Part shown: positions 8,575 through 16,582 of the stretch, piece after piece
Layout: the number at the start of each line of letters is the position of its first letter
Numbering within the stretch: position 1 is the first letter of the stretch
NCBI RefSeq assembly: GCF_004011805.1
Contig: NZ_ML137199.1
Span: forward strand, 2,088-66,087
Source: Piscinibacter defluvii
Lineage (GTDB): Bacteria; Pseudomonadota; Gammaproteobacteria; Burkholderiales; Burkholderiaceae_C
Reading direction: 5' to 3'
DNA length: 64,000 nucleotides
Notes under the pieces: generated by a model
Database searches by the model: none
Seen by the model: the letters and a program-made list of their open reading frames with translations, nothing else
What the model was told of the DNA's origin: nothing
Position numbers and translations under genes: made by a program

Positions 8575-9288
8575 TTGCGTGTGATCGAGTCCTTCTCCGA
8601 CGAGCAGCCGCGCCAGACCGCCACCGAGGCCGCGCGCCGCACCGGCCTGACGCGCACCGCCGCGCGCCGCTACCTGGTGAGCCTGGTGCACTACGGCTAT
8701 GCGGCCACCGACGGCAAGCACTACTGGCTGCTGCCGGCGGTGCTGCGGCTCGGACGCAGCTACCTCGAGTCGGCGCGCCTGCCGCGCCTGGCGCAGCCCT
8801 TCCTGCAGCGGCTGTCGATGCAGATCGGCGAAACCGCCAACCTCGGCGTGCTCGACGGCCACGAGATCGTCTACCTGTCGCGCAGCAACTCGCCGCGGGT
8901 GCTGTCGATCGGCTTCCATGCCGGCGCGCGGCTGCCGGCGCATGTGGTCTCGCCGGGCTACGCGATCCTGTCGACCTTCGACGAGGCGGCGCTGGAGGTC
9001 TGGATCGCGGCGCACGACTTCGCCAAGTTCACGCCGCAGACCATCGCCGCGGCCGAGGGCTTCCGTGCCGCGGTGGAGGCCACGCGGCGGCTCGGCTACG
9101 CCTTCGTCGACCAGTACATCGATGCCGGCCTGTGCGGCCTGGCCGTGCCGCTGACCGACCGGCGCGCTCGCTGCGTCGGCGCGATCAGCACCACCTTCCA
9201 GGCTCAGGCCTGGCCGCGCGAGGCGGCCCTGACGCGCCTGCTGCCGGCGCTGCAGGACGCGGCCGGCGCCATCCGCGCGGTGCTGTGA
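8575..9288 (+). CDS. IclR-family transcriptional regulator
   Basis: The protein has the IclR plan: an N-terminal winged helix (TEAARRTGLTRTAARRYLVSLVHYGYA) and a C-terminal effector domain (ETANLGVLDGHEIVYLSRSN, then LPAHVVSPGYAILS and GYAFVDQYIDAGLCGLAVP). IclR regulators of the PcaR/PobR type control catabolism and uptake of organic acids. The start is doubtful. TTG 8575 is the first usual start codon in the frame, but the reading frame continues upstream with a sequence (TVDRSLLIEGLGKGLRVIES) that looks like the normal IclR N-terminus, so the real start may be a CTG near 8515. It is divergent from the MHS transporter and convergent, with no spacer, on the dehydrogenase gene. Confidence 0.85.
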   Translation: MRVIESFSDEQPRQTATEAARRTGLTRTAARRYLVSLVHYGYAATDGKHYWLLPAVLRLGRSYLESARLPRLAQPFLQRLSMQIGETANLGVLDGHEIVYLSRSNSPRVLSIGFHAGARLPAHVVSPGYAILSTFDEAALEVWIAAHDFAKFTPQTIAAAEGFRAAVEATRRLGYAFVDQYIDAGLCGLAVPLTDRRARCVGAISTTFQAQAWPREAALTRLLPALQDAAGAIRAVL

Positions 9289-10371
9289 TCACGCCAGGCC
9301 GGCGTCGGCGTTGACGGTCGCGGGGTCGACCTGCAGCGTCGCGGCCGCCTCGAGGATCTCGCGCCAGGTGGTCGGGTCCACCGGCACGCCGTCGCGGCGG
9401 CGCTGCGCGCGCGTCGCCCGTTCCGCGTCACCGGCCACCTGCACCGCGCCGAAGCCCTCACGCAGCGGGCTCTCCTGCACCCAGTCGATGAAGGCCCGCG
9501 CCTGCGCCTCGAAGGCCGCCGCATCGCCCAGCGCCGCCGGGTCGATCAGCACGCTCAGCATGCCGTTGAGCACGCGGCGCCTGCCGTCGTCGGCATCGTG
9601 CAGCGTCCGCCCGGCGGCCAGCGCGCCGCCCAGCAACTCGCACAGCAGCGCCAGCCCGTAGCCCTTGTGGCCGCCGAAGGCGAGCAGCGCGCCCCAGGGC
9701 GGCGCCACGGTGTAGCGCGGCTCGGTCGTGGGGCGGCCCTGGTCGTCGAGCAGGCAGCCCGGCGCGACCGGCTCGCCCTTGTTGTGCGCCACGCGTGTCT
9801 TGCCCTGCGCGATCACGCTGGTGGCGAAGTCCAGGATCACCGGCGCGCGCCCGGCCAGCGGCACGCCGGCGCAGAACGGGTTGGTGCCGAAGCGCGCGTC
9901 CGCACCGCCGTGCGGCGCGACGATCGGCCGCGAGATCACGTTGACGAAGTGCACCGACACCAGCCCGCTGTCGGCGCACTGCTCGGCCCAGGCGCCGATG
10001 CGGCCGAGGTGGTGCGCGTTGCCCAGCGCGACGATGCAGCTGCCCGCGGCACGGGCGCGCTCGATGCCCAGCGCCATCGCCTCGCGCCCGATCACCTGGC
10101 CGAAGCCGGCCTGGCCGTCCAGCCGCAGCAGCGTGCCGGCGTCGGCCAGCAGCTTGACGTGGGTGTTCGGCTGCAGGCCGCCTTCGCGCCACGCGTCGAC
10201 GTAGCGCGGCAGCATGCCGATGCCGTGCGAGTCGTGCCCGGTGAGGTTGGCCTCGACCAGGTTGGCCGCCACCGTGGTCACTTCCTGCGGGGCGCTGCCG
10301 AAGCCCCGCACGACGCGCTCGACCGCGCGCTGCAGCCGGTCCGCCGGCACGAGATGTTGCTTGTCGCCCAT
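9289..10371 (-). CDS. Ldh2/YlbC-type NAD(P)-dependent malate/L-lactate/ureidoglycolate dehydrogenase family protein
   Basis: The 360-residue protein belongs to the MDH2/LDH2 oxidoreductase fold. Typical stretches are LTGHDSHGIGMLPRYV, GNAHHLGRIGAWAEQ, a catalytic His in HDSHG, and LAFGGHKGYGLALLCELLGG near the end. Members oxidise 2-hydroxy acids with NAD(P)+. I chose ATG 10371 because the family begins a few residues later. The stop is immediately next to the IclR stop on the other strand. With the MHS importer and the IclR regulator it could form a small hydroxy-acid uptake and oxidation unit. The exact acid cannot be told. Confidence 0.85.
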   Translation of the reverse strand: MGDKQHLVPADRLQRAVERVVRGFGSAPQEVTTVAANLVEANLTGHDSHGIGMLPRYVDAWREGGLQPNTHVKLLADAGTLLRLDGQAGFGQVIGREAMALGIERARAAGSCIVALGNAHHLGRIGAWAEQCADSGLVSVHFVNVISRPIVAPHGGADARFGTNPFCAGVPLAGRAPVILDFATSVIAQGKTRVAHNKGEPVAPGCLLDDQGRPTTEPRYTVAPPWGALLAFGGHKGYGLALLCELLGGALAAGRTLHDADDGRRRVLNGMLSVLIDPAALGDAAAFEAQARAFIDWVQESPLREGFGAVQVAGDAERATRAQRRRDGVPVDPTTWREILEAAATLQVDPATVNADAGLA

Positions 10372-10461
10372 GGTTCTGATTCTGCAATGGGCACAATGCG
10401 CGCTGCAGAACCGGGCGGCAGCTGGACCGTCGTCGGGCCTGCCAACGACCAAGGAACGCCG

Positions 10462-10989
10462 ATGAAAAGCTACAAGGCCCTCCGGGCCCAGATCGCCAAG
10501 CTCGAGCAGCAGGCCGAGGCCATGCGCCAGACCCAGGTGAAGGCCGTCGTGGCCCAACTGAAGAAGACCATCGCCGAATACGGGCTGACCGCCGAGGAGC
10601 TCGGCCTCGTACCGGGTGGCCGCGGCGGACGTCGCGCCGCCAAGCCGGCGGCCACGCGCCGTGCCGGCAGCGGGGTGGCCAAGTACCGCGACCCGAAGAC
10701 CGGCCAGACCTGGACCGGCCGCGGCCGCCCGCCGGCCTGGATCGCCGGGGCCAAGGACCGCGACGCCTTCCTGATCGCCGCCGCGCCGGCGGCCGAGGCG
10801 GCAGCCGAGCCCGCTGCGCCCGCCGCGCCGCGTCGCGCCAAGGCGGCCAAGGCCGCCAAGACCGCCAAGACCGCCAAGGGGCCCAAGCGCGCCGCGCCGC
10901 GCAAGGCGGCAGCGAAGAAGGCGCGTCGCACCAGGGCGGCGAACAAGACGCCGGCGGTGCAGATCGAGGGCGGCGTCGCGATGGAGTGA
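10462..10989 (+). CDS. H-NS family nucleoid protein with histone H1-like tail
   Basis: The 175-residue protein has an N-terminal coiled-coil oligomerisation segment (KSYKALRAQIAKLEQQAEAM) and the H-NS DNA-contacting motif TWTGRGRPPAWIAG with the preceding KYRDPKTGQ. About 55 further residues are almost only Lys, Ala, Arg and Pro (AKAAKAAKTAKTAK, RKAAAKKARR), which resembles a eukaryotic histone H1 tail. H-NS silences AT-rich and foreign DNA. The ribosome-binding site is AAGGA before ATG 10462. A short stem with loop (10995-11013) follows the stop and may help termination. The tail should raise non-specific DNA affinity. Confidence 0.88.
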   Translation: MKSYKALRAQIAKLEQQAEAMRQTQVKAVVAQLKKTIAEYGLTAEELGLVPGGRGGRRAAKPAATRRAGSGVAKYRDPKTGQTWTGRGRPPAWIAGAKDRDAFLIAAAPAAEAAAEPAAPAAPRRAKAAKAAKTAKTAKGPKRAAPRKAAAKKARRTRAANKTPAVQIEGGVAME

Positions 10990-11105
10990 GTCCGCGGGGC
11001 GGTCGGCGCCCCGAGTCCGCTCAAGTGTGGCCAAGTTCACTTGCGGCGCGCCGCGCGCTTCGCTACCGTGCGCGCTTTCTTGCGTCGGAAACGTCCTGAC
11101 ACCAC

Positions 11106-12461
11106 ATGCCGCAACGCACGCCTGTCTCGGATGAGCAGCTGGCCCGTGCGCAGTACCAGGCCGACCCGCTGGCGGATGACACGATCGCTGCCATCCTCGG
11201 GCCGTGGCCCGCGGACCTGGCGGTGCTCGGCGGCGATGGCGCGCTCGCCGCGCTCGAACCGCAGTGGGAGCGCCTGCGCCAGGTGAACCTGGCCATCGCC
11301 GGCTGGCAGACCAACGCCGACGTGGCGCACTGGCAGGCCCCGGTCGACCTGCCCGCGGCCATCGCGCAGCCGCTGCGCCGCTACCTCGAGGCGGCGCACC
11401 GCCTGCCCGACTGGGCCGACCGCGCGGCGCTGGCGCGCGCCGAGGCGATGTTCTTCGACCAGGGCCTGCTCTCCGTGCTGCTGCTGTTCTGCGCCAGCCT
11501 GCCGGAGTGTTACGTCGTGCCGGACCTGGCCGAGGTGCTGCACACCACCGGCGCGCTGGAGCAGCGCACCGACTACCGCATCCGCAGCACCGCCGCGATG
11601 ATCTTCCCGGTGATGATGAGCGGCGGCCTGACCGACCCGGCGGCCGGCGGCGTGGCGCAGGTGCTCAAGGTGCGCCTGATCCACGCCACCGTGCGCCACC
11701 TGATCCTGCGCGGCACCCCCGCCGACGCGGTGCTGCCCGGCGCGGCGGCGCTCGCGCCGCTGGCGCTGCACGGCCCGGCGGCCGGCATGCACCAGGCGCT
11801 GTTCGCGCACGGCTGGAACGTGCCCGAACGCGGCCTGCCCAGCAACCAGGAGGAGCAGGCCTACACGCTGCTGACCTTCGGCTACGTGCCGCTGCGCGGC
11901 ATGCGCAGCCTCGGCGTGCCGGCCACGCCGCAGCAGGAGCGCGACGTGCTGCACGCCTGGAACGTGGTCGGGCACCTGGTGGGCATCCGCGACGAGCTGA
12001 TGGTCGAGTCGATGGGCGAGGCGCAGGCGCTGTTCGAGCGCATGCAGCAGCGTGGCCGCGCCGAGCCGCGCCAGCCCGACCACCGCGGCGCACTGGCCGG
12101 CGCGTTGTTCGCGACGCTGGCGCAGGTGATCCCGGTCGCCGTGCTGCGGCCCTTCCCGCTGCTGCTGTGCCGACGGTTGATCGGCCCGCGCTCGTCGGCC
12201 GACCTGCGCCTGGACGGCCAGGTCGGCTGGCTGAGCACGCTGCTGTTCGCGCTCGCCATGGGACTGGTGCGGGCCATCGACACGGTCGGCCGCTGGTTCT
12301 CGCCCGGCTTCTCGCTCGCGCGCCTCATCAGCCGGCTGCTCGGCACCCAGCTGATCACCGGGCTGCTGATGGACCAGACGCGCCCGCTCAAGCTGCCCGA
12401 GCACCTGCGGGCCAAGACGGACCAGATGCTGCGCGCCTGGGCGGCCGGGGGGCGCGCGTGA
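11106..12461 (+). CDS. oxygenase MpaB family protein (DUF2236)
   Basis: The 451-residue protein fits the DUF2236/MpaB family, which includes the rubber-cleaving haem protein Lcp and the fungal MpaB oxygenase. Visible elements are ARAEAMFFDQGLLSVLLLF, then RTDYRIRSTAAMIFPVM, HATVRHLIL with candidate haem-ligand histidines, and NQEEQAYTLLTFGYVPLRGM. No signal peptide is visible, unlike Lcp. The C-terminal third contains hydrophobic stretches (LFATLAQVIPVAVLRPFPLLL) that may sit at a membrane. The stop overlaps the downstream GGDEF gene by four bases. The reaction is unknown. Confidence 0.75.
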   Translation: MPQRTPVSDEQLARAQYQADPLADDTIAAILGPWPADLAVLGGDGALAALEPQWERLRQVNLAIAGWQTNADVAHWQAPVDLPAAIAQPLRRYLEAAHRLPDWADRAALARAEAMFFDQGLLSVLLLFCASLPECYVVPDLAEVLHTTGALEQRTDYRIRSTAAMIFPVMMSGGLTDPAAGGVAQVLKVRLIHATVRHLILRGTPADAVLPGAAALAPLALHGPAAGMHQALFAHGWNVPERGLPSNQEEQAYTLLTFGYVPLRGMRSLGVPATPQQERDVLHAWNVVGHLVGIRDELMVESMGEAQALFERMQQRGRAEPRQPDHRGALAGALFATLAQVIPVAVLRPFPLLLCRRLIGPRSSADLRLDGQVGWLSTLLFALAMGLVRAIDTVGRWFSPGFSLARLISRLLGTQLITGLLMDQTRPLKLPEHLRAKTDQMLRAWAAGGRA

Positions 12462-14221
12462 GGGCGCTGACGGTCCTGCTGCGCTGCCTGCTGCTGGGGC
12501 TGCTGCTGGCGGCCGTGCTGCCGGCCCGGGCCGGCGGCGAACTGCTGCTCGAGGATGCCCGGACCCGTGTCGAGGCCTGGCCGGTGGTGGAGGTGCTGCC
12601 GGATCCGCAGCGACGGCTCGACTGGGTGGCCGCGCTGCGCGCCGCCGACCACTTCGAGCCGCCCGATTCGGCACGCCAGACGCTCGGGCTGCGCAAGGAG
12701 GCGGTGTGGCTGCGCATTCCGCTGCGCACGGCGCCCGACAGCCGCGCCCGCTGGCTGCTCGACATCGACTACGCGGTGTTGAACCGCATCGACGTGCACC
12801 TGCTGCGCGAGGGGCGGCTGGTGCAGCAGGCGCGCCTGGGCAACCTGCAGCCCTACGCCGAACGCCCGGTGCGCTCGCGCTCGCACGCTGTCGCGCTCGA
12901 GCTGACGCCGGGCGTGCCGCACGAGCTGCTGCTGCGCGTGGACACGCTGGGCGCGATGATCCTGCCGATCACGCTGACGCGGCTGACCGAGTTCCACAGC
13001 CGCGCGCAGGACGAGATGCTGCTGCAGGGCCTGCTCACCGGCCTGGCGCTGTGCCTGGTGCTCTACACGCTGGCGCAGTGGGCCTCGACGCGCGAGCCGC
13101 TGTTCCTGAAGTACGCGCTGCTGACCTTCGGCAGCATGATGTTCTCGGTGGTGCAGTTCGGCCTGGGTGGCATGTACCTGTGGCGCGACAACCTGTGGCT
13201 CGAGCAGCATGCGGCCGGGCTGGCGGCGCTGCTCGCCTCAGGCTGCACCTTCCTGTTCGTCGAGGAGGTGCTGCGCGGGACGGACGTGGGCCGGCACTTC
13301 AGCCGCGTGATGTTCGGCGGGGCTGCCGCGCTCGGGCTGACGGCGCTGCTGTACGCGCTCGACCTGATCCACGTGCACCTGGTCAGCACGGTGGTCGGCT
13401 CGCTCGGGCTGCTGCCGGCGCTGATGGGCCTGCCCGGCGCGGTGCGGCGCGCGCGCCGCGGCGACTCGATCGGCTGGTATTTCCTGGTCGCCTGGCTGGG
13501 CTACTTCGTCTCCACCGCCACCATGGTCGGCGTCATCAAGGGCCATGTGGACGCGAACTGGTGGACGCTGCATTCGTTCCAGGCCGGCGCGGCGCTGGAC
13601 ATGGTGCTGTTCCTGCGCGTGCTGGGCCTGCGTATGAAGGCGGTGCATGCCGCCGCTGTGCATGCGGTGCGCGAGCGCGACACCTTCGTCTCGTTGGCCC
13701 ACACCGATGCGCTGACCGGGCTGCCGAACCGGCGCGGGCTCGACACCCGGCTGGCCCAGGCGATGCGCGACTGCGCGCCCGAGCGGCTGCTGGCCGTCTA
13801 CATGATCGACCTGGACGGCTTCAAGCAGGTCAACGACCGCCACGGCCACGACACCGGTGACGAACTGCTGGTGCAGGTGGGCCGGCGCCTGCAGTCGCAG
13901 CTGCGCTCCAGCGACGTGGTGGCACGCCTGGGCGGCGACGAGTTCGTCGTCACCGCCGCCGGCCTGGCCGACGAGCAGCAGGCGCGCGACCTCGGTGCCA
14001 AGCTGGTGGAGGCCTTCCGCACGCCCTTCGAGCTGTCGGGGCAGCGTCGCATCGAGGTCGGCCTGACGATCGGCTTCGTGCTGGTGCCGCAGGACGGCGT
14101 GGATCCGGTCAGCCTGCTGCGCCAGGCCGACGCCGCGATGTACGCCGGCAAGCAGGGCGGCAAGGGCTGCGTGCGCCGCGGCGTGCCGCCGGCCCAGCCC
14201 GGTTACGCCGGCAGCGTGTAG
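12458..14221 (+). CDS. diguanylate cyclase with 7TM-DISM sensor
   Basis: The 587-residue protein begins with a signal peptide (LTVLLRCLLLGLLLAAVLPARA). A periplasmic 7TMR-DISMED2-type beta domain follows at about 30-185 (KEAVWLRIPLRTAPDS, LLRVDTLGAMILPI). Seven hydrophobic segments occupy about 190-390. A GGDEF domain covers about 420-580 with HTDALTGLPNRRGLD, DLDGFKQVNDRHGHDTGD and the active-site signature RLGGDEFVV. It should make cyclic di-GMP in response to a periplasmic ligand. The GTG start at 12458 overlaps the DUF2236 stop (GTGA). The 3' end overlaps the convergent TPR-regulator gene by 19 bases. No EAL domain is present. Confidence 0.88.
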   Translation: MRALTVLLRCLLLGLLLAAVLPARAGGELLLEDARTRVEAWPVVEVLPDPQRRLDWVAALRAADHFEPPDSARQTLGLRKEAVWLRIPLRTAPDSRARWLLDIDYAVLNRIDVHLLREGRLVQQARLGNLQPYAERPVRSRSHAVALELTPGVPHELLLRVDTLGAMILPITLTRLTEFHSRAQDEMLLQGLLTGLALCLVLYTLAQWASTREPLFLKYALLTFGSMMFSVVQFGLGGMYLWRDNLWLEQHAAGLAALLASGCTFLFVEEVLRGTDVGRHFSRVMFGGAAALGLTALLYALDLIHVHLVSTVVGSLGLLPALMGLPGAVRRARRGDSIGWYFLVAWLGYFVSTATMVGVIKGHVDANWWTLHSFQAGAALDMVLFLRVLGLRMKAVHAAAVHAVRERDTFVSLAHTDALTGLPNRRGLDTRLAQAMRDCAPERLLAVYMIDLDGFKQVNDRHGHDTGDELLVQVGRRLQSQLRSSDVVARLGGDEFVVTAAGLADEQQARDLGAKLVEAFRTPFELSGQRRIEVGLTIGFVLVPQDGVDPVSLLRQADAAMYAGKQGGKGCVRRGVPPAQPGYAGSV

Positions 14222-16461
14222 CGCGTGCTCGGGCCCTTGCCGGTCTGCTGCAGCAGACCGCGCTCGGCCAGCAGGCCGAGGTGCTTGGAGGCGGTGGCCG
14301 GGCTCAGCCCGCACAGCTCGGCATAGCGGCTCTTGTTCAGCGTGCCCTCGGCCAGCAGGTGCTGCAGCAGCGCCTGGCAGCGCTGGTTGGTGATGAGGTC
14401 GGCCGTGGCCGCACGCCAGGCGGCAGCCAGGCGCTGCTCGCGCGAGATCTGGCGCTCGAAGGTGCGGCGCAGGCCGTCGAGCTCGTCGGCGAAGCGACCG
14501 CCCAGCGCGTGCCGCTCGATCAGCGCCAGCGCCGCCTCGCGCTCCTTGACCGCCACCGCGAGGTAGGCGTTGGCGATCGCCAGGCGGGCCCGCACATGCT
14601 CCTCGGGTGCCGCCGGCACGGCGAGGCGCTCGCGCTGGCGTGTCACCTCGCTCATCTCGGGCAGGTGGTCCACCGCCTCGGCGCTCAGCAGCCGGTCGCG
14701 CGAGCGGTCGTCGGCAGGGCCGAGGATGTCGCGCTTGAGCCGGTTCGTGCTTTCGGCATGCGACGGGTCGCTCTCGTGCGGCCAGACCGCCACGGCCGCG
14801 GCGGCATGGCGGTCGCCGCGCTGCTCGTCGGCCGGGTCGCGGGTCTGCTTGAAGCGCAGGTAGGCCACCTCGGCGAGGTTGTAGTGCGCCACGCCGGCCA
14901 CCCGGCGCAGCTGCGCGCGCAGCGCGATCTCCAGAGCCTGCTCGTACTCGACGCTCGCCTCGGCGTAGTGGCCCTGCCAGAAGTGCGCCACGCCGAGGTT
15001 CAGGTGCGTGCTGGCCAGGATCTCGGGGTCCACCGCCATCGTGTCGGCCAGCGCCAGCACGCGCCGCGCGTACTCGCGGGCGCGCTCGTAGTCCTTGGCC
15101 TCGCCGTAGATCAGGCTCAGGTTGCCGCAGGTCTTGAGGATCGCCTGGCGGTCGTCGACCCGCTCGTACAGCAGCAGCGCGCGGTGGCGATGCTCGATCG
15201 CGCCGGGCAGGTCGCCGCTGCGCCGGCAGCATTCGCCCCAGGTCTGCTCGAGCATGGCCTGCGTGGGCAGCGTGATGCCCGGCCGTGCGCACAGCTGCTG
15301 CGCCCGCTCGAGCACGGGGCGGGCGCGCGGGTCGTTGCGCAGCACGTACAGCCAGGCGAGGCGCACCAGCGTCACCGCATAGGCCTCGATGACGCGGTCG
15401 GTCGCGGCGCGGTCGTCGGCCACGCCCGAGCGCAGCAGCGCGTCGGCGCTGTCCTGGTAGCAGGCGAAGGCGCGGTCCATGTCGCGCAGCTCGTGGAACT
15501 TGCCGAGCTCGCCGTAGACCACGCCGAGCATCAAGGTGTCGTCGCCGGCGGCCGCCTCGCGCAGTGCCTGCTCGCAGGCCTGCAGCTCGCGCTCCGCCTG
15601 GCCACGCATGCGCCACAGCGAGGCCTCGGCCAGCAGCAGCTCGCAGCGTTCGCGCACGCCGACGGCGGTGCCGTGCATCGCCTCCAGCAGGGCATCGGTC
15701 TCCGGTTCGCTGGCCAGCTCGACGCTGTGCCGCTGCAGCGCCTGCGCGAAGCCGGCCTGGTCGCCGGCCTGGGCCAGGTGCCACAGGGCCGAGGCGCTGT
15801 CGTGCCGGGTCAGCGCCTCGCCCGCGCGCTGGCGGTGCCAGGCCTGGCGCTGCGGCACGCCCTCCAGGCCGAGCCGCGCCAGCGCTTGGTCGCTGGCCAT
15901 GCCACGCAGGGCCAGGCGCGCGGCCGCCGGGCCGGGGGGATCGCCGAGCAGCGCCGCCAGGCCGCGCTTGCCCTTGTCGAGGTAACGGTAGTAGGTGCTC
16001 GGGCCGACCGACCACAGCCCGCACAGGTGGCTGGCGGCCGGCTCGTCGGCGTGGCCGCGGTAGCGGTCGCGGAAGGCCGGCACCGAGCCGAAGCCGAACT
16101 GGCACCACAGGGCCAGCATCGGGCGCCAGCTGGTGCGGTCCAGCCAGGCCTCGCGCGGCACCGGCACGTCCTCGCCGGCGCGGTCGGGCCGCAGCTGCAG
16201 CACGGCCCAGCGCAGCAGCAGGCCGACGGCCGCGGCGCCCGCGCCCTCGCGGGCCGTGTCGCCGCCGCTGGCCAGCACCGGCGCCAGCCAATGCCCCTGC
16301 AGCCAGCGTGCGATGCGGCGATGCCGGCGCAGCCAGCCTTCGAGCGTGCCGGCCTTGTGGGCCGCCAGCAGGGCGCCGACCAGCGCCTCGGCCAGCGCCG
16401 GTGGCGGCATGCGTCGCCGCGCCGCGGGCGCCGGGACGGGAGAGAGGCTGGGGGTTTCCAT
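14203..16461 (-). CDS. large TPR-repeat transcriptional regulator with C-terminal winged helix
   Basis: This about 750-residue protein carries a series of tetratricopeptide-like helical repeats from roughly 260 to 600 (for example YGELGKFHELRDMDRAFACY, CGNLSLIYGEAKDYERAREY, LNLGVAHFWQGHYAEASVEY). The C-terminus is a winged helix (LLAEGTLNKSRYAELCGLSP, then KHLGLLAERGLLQQ). The N-terminal 250 residues are unassigned. It should bind DNA and sense a peptide or protein through the repeats. I chose ATG 16461; a GTG at 16482 would add seven residues and lies in a repeated 11-base element. It is divergent from the clostripain-family peptidase, its likely target. Confidence 0.65.
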   Translation of the reverse strand: METPSLSPVPAPAARRRMPPPALAEALVGALLAAHKAGTLEGWLRRHRRIARWLQGHWLAPVLASGGDTAREGAGAAAVGLLLRWAVLQLRPDRAGEDVPVPREAWLDRTSWRPMLALWCQFGFGSVPAFRDRYRGHADEPAASHLCGLWSVGPSTYYRYLDKGKRGLAALLGDPPGPAAARLALRGMASDQALARLGLEGVPQRQAWHRQRAGEALTRHDSASALWHLAQAGDQAGFAQALQRHSVELASEPETDALLEAMHGTAVGVRERCELLLAEASLWRMRGQAERELQACEQALREAAAGDDTLMLGVVYGELGKFHELRDMDRAFACYQDSADALLRSGVADDRAATDRVIEAYAVTLVRLAWLYVLRNDPRARPVLERAQQLCARPGITLPTQAMLEQTWGECCRRSGDLPGAIEHRHRALLLYERVDDRQAILKTCGNLSLIYGEAKDYERAREYARRVLALADTMAVDPEILASTHLNLGVAHFWQGHYAEASVEYEQALEIALRAQLRRVAGVAHYNLAEVAYLRFKQTRDPADEQRGDRHAAAAVAVWPHESDPSHAESTNRLKRDILGPADDRSRDRLLSAEAVDHLPEMSEVTRQRERLAVPAAPEEHVRARLAIANAYLAVAVKEREAALALIERHALGGRFADELDGLRRTFERQISREQRLAAAWRAATADLITNQRCQALLQHLLAEGTLNKSRYAELCGLSPATASKHLGLLAERGLLQQTGKGPSTRYTLPA

Positions 16462-16480
16462 GGGCGGCCGAAATCGTCTC

Positions 16481-16491
16481 ACGATCGTCTG
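16481..16491. promoter_or_regulatory. ACGATCGTCTG element, possible operator copy 1
   Basis: This 11-base sequence lies between the divergent TPR-regulator and clostripain genes. The same 11 bases recur at 18300-18310, just past the peptidase gene, inside a perfect hairpin. It may be the binding site of the regulator. Confidence 0.35.
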
Positions 16492-16582
16492 AGCAGCACC
16501 ATCCCACCGAGGGACGAGATGCTTGTGAATGCAATTCGGGCAGGATTACCGTTGCCGGCCTGAACAAGAACGAGGAGCTCCC

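Noticed and set aside
10995-11043. Operator or promoter pair before the DUF2236 gene (CAAGTG...CACTTG and a weak -35/-10)
   Set aside because: Six-base arms and poor hexamers are expected by chance at this GC content.
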